A stretch of 64,000 bases of DNA from Polytrichum commune (lineage: Eukaryota > Streptophyta > Polytrichopsida > Polytrichales > Polytrichaceae): positions 44,097,554-44,161,553 of the forward strand of contig OX485803.1 in assembly GCA_950295325.1 (NCBI GenBank), read 5' to 3'. Position 1 is the first letter of the stretch. Each line of letters begins with the position of its first letter. Shown one piece after another: positions 12,140 through 22,054 of the stretch. The notes below the pieces were generated by a model. That model was not told where the DNA came from. It did not search any database and saw only the letters and a program-made list of their open reading frames with translations. A program made the position numbers and the translations under genes.

Positions 12140-12475
12140 TTGTGGTTGGAAATATTGTGGGAGATTCTTGTGAGGGATTTAAGACTTAGGTTTGGTGGAC
12201 ATGGCCTGCACATAGCTTCAGATTGCACATAACTTGAGATTTTTTTTCTCACCGTTGCACATATCTTCAGATTGTTTGAGAGAATCTTGTGAGGGGTTTA
12301 AGAATCAGATTTGGTGGACATAACTTGCACATAGCTTCGGATTCTTTTCTCACGGTTGCACATAGCTTCATCTTGCACATAACTGCCGATTTTATTTTTT
12401 CTCACGGTTGTACATATCTTCGATTGCACATACATAGCTTCAGATTGTTTTTCTCACGGTTTTGCTTCAATTTCT
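12140..12475. repeat. Degenerate repeats in the promoter/5' leader of the glycosylase gene
   Basis: The phrases TTGCACATAGCTTCAGATT, GAGA-TCTTGTGAGGG-TTTAAGA, TTTGGTGGACATG and TTTTCTCACGGTTG each recur two to five times in direct orientation, with spacing of roughly 50-130 bp, ending about 45 bp before the start codon. They may be an expanded 5' UTR or promoter-proximal module. Whether they bind a factor cannot be told from sequence. Confidence 0.7.
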
Positions 12476-12518
12476 ATCGTGAATTGTTGCTGTAGTTTGA
12501 GAGCTGGCAGGAATTGCG

Positions 12519-15500
12519 ATGGCGGCATGCCGCCGCAGTGCTCGGCTTGCCCCCCAACTCACAAGCAAAATTGTGATAGCGAAGTCCGTCAAAGCCGAAG
12601 CGTGCACCCCGCCATTCGAAATGCATCGTACTCAAGGGTATATGCGATCTTCAATTACCCCAGGCTCTAGCAACAAGCGCAAGCTCAGCTTCGAACCGTC
12701 CACTTCGAAAGCCCGAGCAGCTCCGAGACTGAACTTGGCCGAATCTTTCACCTCCCTGCCGAGTTCGGTGAAACAGGAAGTTGGTGAAGCTGGAGATGAT
12801 GTGAAGCCGCTGGGTGGCGGTGCTTCGTGGAACGTGTATGGGAGGAGGAAGATTAGGGAAACCCTAAAGGCTCCTAAAGAGGAGAATTCTGATGTGAAGA
12901 AACCAGTGCAAAGGGTGACCTCAAAAAGAGCTAAGCAAAAAGCTGGACAGGATGTAGCAGATGCATCTGCCCCCCGGATTCCGACCAAGAGGAAGGCAAT
13001 TAAGAAAGAAGAGAAAGAAAATGTTGATGATCATAATGATGTAGTGGACAGAAGGATGCCAGGTTCCGTGAAACAAGAGGTTAAACAAGAGGAAGGATTA
13101 GCGTTGGCTTTGGTGGCGACTGGAGGAGGAGCATCATCATCATCACCTGCCATTGTGGCCCAAGGAAGTATGTCATTCTACTGTTGAATTTGAATTTGCA
13201 TTCTTACTGTTGAGAATGCATAATTGGAGCAGCCTGGGTGTTGGGGAAGGAGGTTCCATTCAAGTTACTGCTAATAAACCCTAAACCGTAGTTTATCTTG
13301 AGAGCGTTACAATTAATGATTCTCAACTGATCAGAGAAGGAGGTGTCAATGGGCTATCTTGAATTTGAATCTCCTATTATGCTTTCTATTATCACTGCCG
13401 AGAATGTAGAATAGCAGAAGCCTGGGTGTTGGAGAAGGAGATTCCGTTGCGTTACTGGTCTTAAACCCTAAACCCTAGTATATCTTGAGAGCGTGACAAT
13501 AAATGATTCTCAACTGCTCAAAAGATGAGGTGTCAAAGCCCTGTATGGCACTTTGAAAGGTTGGTAGTTATCTCCTACTATAATTTCCCTATTCACTGCC
13601 AAGAATGTAGAATTGCAAATCTTAGGTGTTGAAGAAGGAGGTTCTACTCAACTGTCCAATATTACAATACAACATTTAAGTTACCACTTGCGACTCTTTG
13701 TAAACCCTAACTTCTGAGGTGCTGCTTATAAAGCCTAAACCCTCTGTCGTGAGAGCGTTATAAATCATGATTCACAACTGATCAAAACTGATGTTTCAAA
13801 GTCCTAGATAGCACTTTATAAGGTGGGGTGGCTATCTCGAATTTGAGCGTGGGTTGCTACAGGGTTATGACGGCAGCATTTGCGAGGTAGTTTGTTTTCA
13901 GAAATAGGGGTCTCAAGAGTGGGGTTACATTAGGGTCTGGGTGCAAGAAACTTGGGGTCCAAACTACCCCTTAATGAACCTTACTTCCAGACTCAAAATT
14001 GGACCCAAGCTTTAAAAATTGGTTCTCAAACTAGGAGTATTTTCTTGAGTGGTGCTTGCCGAGATTTGGCAGGAAAGTGATGCCACATTAGCATCACTTC
14101 CTTTTTTTCATACCTAGGACCCGGATCCTAGTGTAAACTCTTTGGGTCCAAAATGTTGCTCTTGACCAATAGGATCGCTTGATTTTGGAGTTTCTTTGGT
14201 CTTGGACCCTACTGTAAACTTGTCCAGTTATCAGCATTTTATATATAGGGTGGTCCTGATGAGGTTTGTTGGGAAGATAATTTAGCAACTAGAAATGCAT
14301 TGAATTCCCCTCAAATATTGCGCATGCAGTTTGTCTCTGCACTGATTTGGTACTTGGCTGAGATAGGTTGTGGTTGTGCCAGCTACGGAGCTGGTTGTGA
14401 CATCTGGAGGTCCTTTTCCAACATTTGCAAGACCATCCGCTGATGAATGCTATGAAGTACGCAACCGTTTAATGGATCTGCATGGACTGGGCGAATACGT
14501 TCGCCCCACATCCTGCCCAACAAATTTTCCTATTGACAGTCGTGACCCTCCAGAGGTTTGTTTTGTATACCGTAACCAATCATCTATGTGTTCATGCATT
14601 GTTGCACTTCTAGTAAATAGTTACTCTGTTTTGAGTGTGTTGCAATCTCTTGACCTTATTACTTCAAGTTGAAGTTTGTCTAGTATAGTAGCCAAGTCGA
14701 TCATACTAATATAATAATTGCATCTCCATATGTAGGTTCTCGCCTTGGAGTATGGACCTGAGGAAAACTTGATTTCTGATATTGACAGAAGTACCAAAGT
14801 CTCTGATATGGAGATACAACTCGTGAAAGAAGAAGAGAAGGGTGAAATTAGGGTGCGCAAGACAGTGCTTGATTCATTAGTCGGCACAATCTTGTCGCAA
14901 AACACCACGGACAATAATTCAAGACGAGCGTTTGATTCTTTGAAGCAAGCATTTCCAACTTGGGAAGAGGTGGGTGGTCGTCTTTGATGGGAATGTTCTT
15001 CTGGAGGTTTCTTTGTGCAAGTATGAGTTGCACATGGCCTTTCAATGTCTTAGCAAAGGTTTTGTGCACCACTTTTGCATTTGTGAGTGAAACTTCTCAA
15101 GGACTGGAATGGCCACTTGATGCAAAACAGGTTCATAAAGCAGATCCTAAGGCTGTTGAAGATGCAATTCGTTGTGGGGGATTAGCAGAGACCAAAGCAA
15201 AACGGATAGTCAACATTTTGGACACAATCTATAAAGAGAGGGGCTTAATATGTTTGGAATATGTTCGAAGCATGACCATAGACGAAATTAAGGCCGAATT
15301 ATCCCGCTTTAAGGGAGTAGGCCCCAAGACGGTAAGACTGACAATTTCTTTCAACTCATGATGCCTGTTGATTTATAATCTGCAAATAAGCCCATCACAC
15401 AACATCCATTCAGAAGACATGCCCTGAATCAGTTTGATGGAAAGTGGCAGTGCTCTTTGCTATTACTCCCTTAACATTGCAAACATTTTCATGTAATTCT

Positions 15501-16455
15501 AACTGCTTCTAGAACATCTCATTGATATAGTCTTGTCATTATGCTAAACAGTGGTATGCATACGCAGGTTGCATGTGTGCTGATGTTCCATCTAGAACAA
15601 AATGAGTTTCCCGTTGACACCCATGTAAGGGCCCTTGCACCTGCACTTCACCTTCAATGGATTATTGGTATCTGTATTGTTGAGCCTCGTGGATGGCTTG
15701 AACGCAAGGCCTTAACCCGGATCCCTTGGGAAATCTGATGTGAAGCCACCTAAGGCTGAAATTGTTCTAGGATGGGTGACCTTCCTAACACTTGATTTTC
15801 CAGTGCACAATACCACTATGGTCCACCCAATTATAGTGGGGGTATTTGGGTGAACTGGATATTTTCAACTAACCATGTGAGAACCTAAAGGAAGATAGGT
15901 CCATGCTGGCTTGTCTACATCCATTCAAGGTTTTCACCTTTGAAAGGAGGCAACAGTCTTTGAGGGCCCTCTAATTCTCATGATGCCGGGTTCGGGATTA
16001 CATATGGAGTTAGACCAACTCAAAGATGAAGCCAGACCATCATTTATGCCATTGGCAACATTGGAGTGATCTCTCTTTTTATTGGTTGAGTCTTGAAAGT
16101 GCACTCTTGTAGCCTTACTCCAATATTGTACACAAGTGTACAAGTTTCTTACCAATCTTTGCAATGTGGCTTGGAGGTGTTGCAGGTATTTAGATTATCC
16201 AAGATGTTGGGTTGGGTTCCAGCCAATGCTGACAGAGAAAAGACATACCTCCACATGAATAGGAAAGTTCCAGATGACATCAAGTTTGATTTACACTGCC
16301 TCCTGGTGACTCATGGAAAGCGGTGTCCTCGTTGTGCTAAAGGCGGTCGTGCACAGACTGCACCAGATGGGCCTTGTCCTCTTGTGAACTGGAGCCCCAA
16401 AGAGGCTCTCAATAGTTCTGGTAATTTGAAGTTGCTCAAAGACGAAGAAGCCTAG
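12519..16455 (+). CDS. HhH-GPD DNA glycosylase, endonuclease III-like, plant type
   Basis: Predicted bifunctional base-excision repair glycosylase acting on damaged or modified bases in nuclear DNA. Exons 12519-13167, 14383-14555, 14736-14969, 15131-15331, 15568-15624 and 16186-16455 give 527 aa. Residues 1-216 are a basic, disordered tail with lysine-rich nuclear-localisation-like stretches (for example KRKAIKKEEK) and several V/I-K-x-E motifs. The catalytic core follows: LDSLVGTILSQNTTD, AIRCGGLAETKAKRI, the helix-hairpin-helix FKGVGPKT with the expected catalytic Lys418, and VDTH with Asp436. The Lys-Asp spacing of 18 equals that of E. coli EndoIII K120/D138. Cys476, 485, 488 and 502 suggest a 4Fe-4S loop with unusual spacing. 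It resembles Arabidopsis At3g47830-type proteins rather than the much larger DME/ROS1 enzymes (from memory). The exon 1/2 junction was chosen as GGAA|GTATGT to GCCAG|CTACGG because it keeps frame; it is the least certain one. Confidence 0.87.
13180..13840. repeat. Three tandem ~190-260-bp units inside glycosylase intron 1
   Basis: Units start near 13180, 13376 and 13575. Each has ACTG-GAGAATGTAGAAT, then CTGGGTGTTGGAGAAGGAG, then AAACCCTAAACC-like telo-box sequence, then GAGAGCGT-ACAAT-ATGATTC and a closing GGTGTCAA/GTTTCAAAG segment. The third unit contains an insertion of about 60 bp. The array has no coding potential and lies wholly in the first intron. Confidence 0.75.
13921..14222. mobile_element. 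MITE in glycosylase intron 1
   Basis: A 300-bp element with degenerate terminal inverted repeats built on GTTTACA-TAGGGTCC (left GGGGTTACATTAGGGTC; right end GGACCCTACTGTAAAC). The interior matches, in inverse orientation, the permuted pair of segments at 51751-52085 over nearly its whole length. It includes AAACTTGGGGTCCAAA and AGTATTTTCTTGAG. It ends about 160 bp before the exon 2 acceptor. Confidence 0.7.
15700..15800 (+). repeat. 5S rRNA-like sequence in glycosylase intron 5
   Basis: The stretch contains CCGGATCCC near 15717 and CTAGGATGGGTGACC near 15767-15781, both landmark phrases of plant 5S rRNA, in the right order and at about the right distance, with a GAAGCCAC-TAAGGC segment between them where 5S has AAGCGTGCTTGGGC. 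The match is partial. It is probably a 5S-derived retroelement remnant (Cassandra-type TRIM or 5S-headed SINE) or a 5S pseudogene, not a working rRNA gene. Confidence 0.55.
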
Positions 16456-16559
16456 ATCTAGGTCAGTATTGCTGACTGATTGAATTGGAAGGAAGGTTTC
16501 ACTCAGGGAATTGTGGAATTTATGTATCATCATTTGCAATATATTAGAATTATTCGTAA

Positions 16560-16885
16560 AATATCTCCAGGTTAAACTCTGGGTGAGTTGGCGACAAGGT
16601 GAGTTTTGAGAGCTTATGCATAGATGGGCCTCAGTATTGAGAAGGCTCAAATTAGCATGCCAAAAGAGGGCCCTGTTACAAAAGAAAACTGCTTTTTAGC
16701 TTTCTAGCTTATCATACTAGAATTGGTGGGCCAAGATAGCCTTGCATAGCTTGGGCTGGGATTTAGGGTGGCAGGTCCCATGGGCCATGATCTTTCTAAA
16801 GATCCTAAAGATTTTGTAAAGTTTTTTGGATTGAAAGAGGTCCAAGGAGCTTCACCATGTTACAAAATTAGGCTCAGGAACAAGA
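16560..16885. repeat. Dispersed ~320-bp repeat (copy 1)
   Basis: Resembles 30185-30495 in the same orientation. Both contain GGT-AAACTCT-GGTGA, GTGAGTTTTGAGAGCTTA, a GGATTGAAAGAGG-CCAA-GAG-TTCA segment and a closing AAAATTAG. They are strongly diverged, and no terminal repeats are resolved. It begins about 100 bp after the glycosylase stop codon, so it may be in the 3' UTR or just beyond. Confidence 0.5.
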
Positions 16886-17040
16886 AGCTTGGATGAGCTC
16901 TTCATTGAAAAGACCTTAAAAGAGAGACACCAAATACATTGTTTGGTACTCTATTGTGACAATGCTTTGGGTCACGTCAAATATATTTTGGATGTGGAGG
17001 ATTTGTTTGCTCTTGCTACAGAACACACTATGCATCCTAC

Positions 17041-17350
17041 TATCATGCCTGTGGCAACTAAAGTGCGCGTGATATTAAAGAGGTCTGTAGTGTCAACATG
17101 GATGTGTGATAATAGAGAATTTGTGTAGTATGTGATATTGTGGAATAATACAAAGTTGACATTGCAATAATGACAATGTCATGCGTGTGGTTTGAGTTTT
17201 TGGTGGATTATTTTAATGCCAAACCTTGATATTTGAGAAGAATATGACAACAAGGAGAGATCTAAACTGAGCACATCTGTTGCCTAGGGTTTCGGGATGG
17301 AAGAGAGGGAGTGACATTACAGAAGGTGGCATTATGGAGGTTAAGGTGTA
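17041..17350. repeat. Dispersed ~310-bp repeat (copy 1)
   Basis: Matches the reverse complement of about 46676-47005 over most of its length: GTGGCAACTAAAGTGC, ATGGATGTGTGATAATAGAG, GTTGACATTGC, GGTTTCGGGAT and GGAGGTTAAGGTGTA all recur in order. It is likely a mini-transposon, but I could not resolve the terminal repeats. Confidence 0.6.
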
Positions 17351-18293
17351 CTTCGTGATGAGGAAATTCTGAAGCAACTGTTACATGATGCTTAGACGTA
17401 AGTTAGTCCGAGAAGGTTTAGCCAAAAAAAACACAAGGGGGGCTGGAAAGGGAGGAAAGGAAAGAGTACAGTAGTGGATAGGTTTTCATCACTGTGTCAT
17501 ATAGTGATGATTTGAAAAATACTCAAAATTCATGAGATTTGACTTAAAATGTCCTCTATAATGATTTTGATAATGTTCGTCTTGTTGATGAATACTGACC
17601 ATGACGTGCAGATTTGCTTCAATATCCTGTCAATTTTGACTGAAACCAGAGCAATTCATTATCGTTACGGACCAACCCACAAGATTATACAGTTCACTTA
17701 TTCCAACTTACTATGGTAACTACCCATCTTTGCATAAAAAGGTGCACATTTCTCAAAGACGAGTCACCAAGCAATCAGCAAAACACACATTGTCCTGGAC
17801 ACCATGTCGGAGGTCAATAAGCATGCACTTGATTTTATTGGCACTTTGGCAAATAGATTCAAGCCGTCACAATATGCCGAAATGAAAGCCTTACAGTAAA
17901 CTGCTGCATACTAATGTACAGTCCAGCGAAGAGGGAAGGATTATTCTAACATGCTAATGATCCTAGTGTACACAGGTCAAGAATCAACCTCCTCACTCAC
18001 CTGTGAGTCTTTTGGGGGAGGGGTAAGCCTCTTCAGGAGTGTAATGTTTATAACGGAACCGTAATATGTATATATTTATATGTGGGTGTCTGTACAGACA
18101 TACTACATCAATGGCCTCATTGGCAGATAATCCTGATCGTTCGGGGATGTTTGCTCGCATGAGGTTGAATGATAGCTCGGAGCACGAGATCACACAGATT
18201 AGATACATAGATATGAACACCAGCTCCCCCAGGAATAGGAGCAAGCATGAATGAAGAACCTCTTTGCCCCCTCAAGAGACAGATCATACACTA
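17351..18293. other. Intergenic stretch between convergent genes
   Basis: The glycosylase gene (+) and the second DUF3455 gene (-) converge here. No gene is seen. It presumably contains 3' untranslated sequence and polyadenylation sites of both neighbours. The frames at 17993-18254 are unsupported. Confidence 0.4.
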
Positions 18294-21200
18294 CTATGTG
18301 TACAACCAGAAAATTCCTGTGAACGGGGACCGAAACACTTCACCGTCCTTGGCTTCTACGAATTCAGCAGGTGCCAAGCCTCCCCTTGTGGAGGTCAGCT
18401 GAACATACCGGTATGGCCCAACTGCAGACCTGCAATGAGGAAACATCATAACATAATGGGTGTAAATTTAGTCCTTGCAATACCTATTTCATCTTGAACA
18501 CAATATAATGTGCATAACAGGGTGCTATGTAACATTTGTTCTGGAAACTGACTTAACCTATTTGAGACTTCCATTTTTTTGTATTGAATTGCACCTTGAT
18601 ATTTCATGAAGATGCAGAACATTTTAATGTTTAGGGTCTACAGAACGTTAAGCTGGATTCCACTTTGTAAAACAGGTTAGGAGGAGACATGGTTTCCTAT
18701 CTATCATTGCATGGTCCTATGTGACAGTTCATACAAACCCCTAACAAGTATTGAGGTCAGTTCTCACTTGGTCTATGAGATTGAAACAGTTTATAACACA
18801 CCCTGGGGATCCACAGTTTGTATTTGAATCTATAAGCCCAAATCTCTTTATTATGTATGGGTCCAAATGGGAGACTGCAATCGAAAGATTAATTGCTTCT
18901 AGATGGGGTTGCTTTTGACAACATCGACGAGAAATAACAATAGCTAGCCTTAAACAGCTTTGTGACACTCCTGGCTCAGAATGGGAACTTGACACCTGCA
19001 AGGACGTCCTTGAACAAGGGCCTCTACCATTGGCTTTTTAGGCCTTTCAGGCAAGGTCACACATCCAACCCATAAGCTCTGATGCGTATCTAAAAATTGT
19101 CATTGTCCACCAATTATGTCATAGAGGCCTTCTCTCGGCTCACCAAAGTATTGAGAGATTACATCTATGACACAATCAATGGGGAATGAAATTCATGAAA
19201 TCATTGCCTACCGATTATGTCATAGAAGCGCTCCCTCAAGTTCAAGGGCTTTTGAGGGAAGAGCCTCGACAACATAATCGGTGGGCTATAAGGATTTTAC
19301 ACGCATAATGAATGGGCTTCGGGAGGTGGGACATAACATGTAGTCTTGCATGCAAAGACTTAAAAGCCAAGGATAGACACCCATTTGCAGTTCCATGAGT
19401 GGAGATGCCCTTATGGCCACACCAAAGTTCAGACTAACAATATGAGCTAATGGTAACCCAGCACTCCAAACCATGCAATCTCAACAGTTAGGGGCATGGA
19501 AGTTGGAACTTCCCACTTCACACAAGGTCCCACGTCTTAAGTATCACATGGATGCCTACATGGCATAAATTTTTGGAGGCAAGGCTCGGGAATTGTGTTG
19601 TAAGTTGGGTTAAGCAAAAAACTAGACCCAACTCCCAATAAATGTTTTGCATAAAATTATTAAGATTACCAAAACCCCGTGTCAACTCTTGAGGCTCAAA
19701 AGTTGGGACTTTGCCTCCATGTTGAGACTTTGCCTCCATGTTGAGACTTGTTGACACAAGTGGGAGTTGGGACTTCCAACCCCCATGTGAACCGGCCTTA
19801 AGTGATATTTTACCACTTAGCTCAACATGAAGTGACACATCATTTGGCACATAGGATTTGATGGTAAAGCCAACAATAGGAGGTGTGCATTGTGTTCCCA
19901 TTGGCTTTTACCACTTGGTTGAGGGTTAGGGTTTAGGGTTTAGGGGTGACTTACGGAGTTCCTCCACTGCTTGTGATCTTCATCAGTTGCCAAGGAGCAC
20001 CGTTCACCGAGACTTGCACGGGTTTGGCAGCGAGTTGCCCGGTGAGCCAGAAGCCATTAGGGTTGTTGATCTCCCAGTGCAGCACGCTCCCGAACTTGTC
20101 TGCTTTGGTGATGGTTCCGAATTTGCCCACCAAGCTGCCGCCCGCCACGTTGTAGAGCGTGGCGATGAAGCCCTTCAAGTGCCACCGCTTGCCGTCGAAG
20201 CGGAACACCACCTGCCCACTCACAAACAGCCCTTCCACCACCTGCCCCCCTGTCGGCTGAAGCGATTGCGGCACGTTGGCGGGCGGTTGCGTGTCTTGCG
20301 AGTAGAAGTGGAACATTGCGGAGAACGGCACGGATACCGATGTGTCGTCCGATGTGCACATCGAAGCGTTGGGAGCTATGCCGCCATCGGTCCCCGCAAC
20401 CACGACATAGGACAACAAGGACGCCGTTCCTAATCCTTGGTGGGAGATCACTTCCGCCAGTAATTCTGGGACGGCCTGGTTGGAGAATCTGTGCGAGTAA
20501 ATTGTAGTCCCTGGCAGCAGCGAGAGGAAGAAAAAAAATTATTTGCCGATTGACCGACATTCACCACATCGAAGCAGGCCAGGAAACTTTGAAAGATACG
20601 TCTGAACGAAACCGATGGATCAGCGTTGAGAACATCGAAGCAGTCAGGGGATCCAAACCATGGGGATTATGTCTGAACAAAACCGATTGATCGATCTTCA
20701 GCTCATAGAAGGAGTCAGGGAACCCGAAGGATATCTCTGAGTGGCGGGTGAAAGGTTTCGGCGCTACATCAATTTGCGATAGTGGTGAGTGTAGAATATG
20801 AGTACCTGAAATGCTGCTCGTGGCAAAACCAGATTCGGCTTGGTCACCAGCAGAGTTGTAGAGAGTCCACCGCATGTTCGAGTGCCGCTTCTTGCAATCG
20901 TAGGCGGACTGGAAGAACCCGAGTTTTCCACCTCGAGAATTTACAAGCTTCGCGGAAGAGCCTACCTTCATCCAAACACCTTCATCGCAGGCGTAGGTCT
21001 GCGTCCCCTCGGTGGTCCTGGCAGAAAATGTCATGCTGGAGAAAACAGGAAGATCTCCACACGTAAGTGACAGGCAGACATCATAAAACATTTCGAAATC
21101 ATTAAAAGAGTGCCTAATGTCTTTGCTGAAAAACGGAGCTTGCATAAACACATTTGTACAACATCATATTCTACCAGTTCTTTCACGCACACTTTCGTCT

Positions 21201-21353
21201 TTTTACTCTGACGAATGTGTATCGAGAGGTGAGAAATCTAACGTACGTATATCCGGCGGGAGGCGTCAATGCAGGGATCTTCCAAGCCATTGTCGCTTGC
21301 CATTCCGACAACAGAAAGCACATGAGCAGGATGATAACTCTCAGTCCTGACAT
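18294..21353 (-). CDS. Secreted protein with two tandem DUF3455 domains (gene 2)
   Basis: Paralogue of 6612-8334 on the opposite strand. Exons read from the minus strand: 21353-21247, 21035-20806, 20510-19955 and 18429-18294, giving 342 aa with the same intron phases (2, 1, 2) and an identical exon 2 length (230 nt). Residues 1-23 are a signal peptide (LRVIILLMCFLL). Domain 1: LTPPAGY, TYACDEGVWMKVGSS, DGGIAPNASMC and a closing MFHFY. Domain 2: VPQSLQPTGGQVVEGLF, VVFRFDGKRW, APWQLMKITSSGG, LTSTRGGLAPAEF and the last FTGIFWLYT. As in gene 1, only domain 1 keeps the paired cysteines. The last exon is separated from exon 3 by a 1525-bp intron, against 239 bp in gene 1, because mobile elements inserted there; the exon was found by homology to gene 1 and has a good CATTGCAG acceptor. 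Function unknown; apoplastic location inferred. Confidence 0.87.
19100..19290. repeat. Nested short repeats in intron 3 of gene 2
   Basis: The phrase CCAATTATGTCATAGAGGC (19112) recurs as CCGATTATGTCATAGAAGC (19212) and in reverse complement as GCCTCGACAACATAATCGG (19262-19280). This looks like a decayed mini-element with one duplicated end. It contributes to the unusual size of this intron. Confidence 0.5.
19491..19797. mobile_element. MITE inserted in intron 3 of gene 2, TTA target duplication
   Basis: A 307-bp element flanked by TTA at 19488-19490 and 19798-19800. The right end reads inward as GGCCGGTTCACATGGGGG then TTGGAAGTCCCA; the left end reads GGGGCATGGAAGTTGGAACT then TCCC, so the TIRs align with a short gap. 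Inside, GACTTTGCCTCCATGTTGA is repeated in tandem. A second copy with the GGCCGGTTCACACGGG end starts at 41885. Family type: Tourist-like. Confidence 0.8.
19923..19945. repeat. Short interstitial telomere repeat next to a splice donor
   Basis: On the + strand three near-perfect TTTAGGG units (GGTTAGGGTTTAGGG then TTTAGGGG). On the coding (minus) strand this is CCCTAAACCCTAAACCC starting at about intron position +9 after the GTAAGT donor of exon 3. It also forms a telo-box (AAACCCTAA). Confidence 0.85.
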
Positions 21354-22050
21354 TTTGGCGGCGAGGCGAGTCCGTGGGTATTCACCGTGCTGTTCACCAC
21401 CCTTCAAAACACAACACATTCCCAGAAATCCAATTACAAACGATTCCAAGTGAGTACAGAATTCAACTTTACCGCTGAAAACTAGTTGTTCACATCAGAA
21501 TGAAAATTTAAAAGGAAGCGGATTCTCATCGTGAATCTCCTTGCCATGTCTTAGAACGTGCACAATTGACAAACATGACCGCTCAACAGACTGTTAGTGA
21601 GCAACTTTCTGTCAGGGATAATAATCACGGAGAAATGTTTCTCTAACTCTGCACCATCACATTATCAACCCTCAATTGATACGCTATTCAATGCCTTCCA
21701 CAAAACGGCGACTCGATTCATCAACACCTTCACATTCATATTATAGCACACATCGAAAGACGGGATTGTTAAACAAAGCTGAGCTTCTACGATACCGCCA
21801 CACAATTGAGAGATTCCATGACGTAACCTAAAAAAACAAGCAAATTACGCGTGCAAGCCAAGCAGGACTGTATGGTTCGAGCTACTGTGACAATATCAAG
21901 AACATCAAGAAGTCTTTCACATTGCCGCCATTGTTCCGGTTTCCTCCATGCCCACGCCAATTCTCAATAAAGAACTGTGGTTTTGAGACAACTGAGATCA
22001 CATGCAGCAGAGGAGGACTCACATTAGCAATTCAGATCCTCCATATGTAA
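21354..22050 (-). promoter_or_regulatory. Presumed promoter and 5' leader of gene 2
   Basis: Sequence directly upstream of the second DUF3455 start codon. The start at 21353 was preferred over an upstream in-frame ATG at 21449 because it places the hydrophobic signal core directly after the N-terminus. No TATA box or binding site could be assigned with confidence. Confidence 0.3.
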
Positions 22051-22054
22051 GCCC

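Noticed and set aside
12519-16455. Assignment of the glycosylase to the DEMETER/ROS1 demethylase family
   Set aside because: The protein is far too short and lacks the DME-specific C-terminal and N-terminal domains; the core reads as a small EndoIII-like enzyme.
19987-20560. Long frames on + and in a second minus frame over the second DUF3455 gene
   Set aside because: Shadows of exon 3 of the real gene, whose frame is fixed by its paralogue and splice sites.
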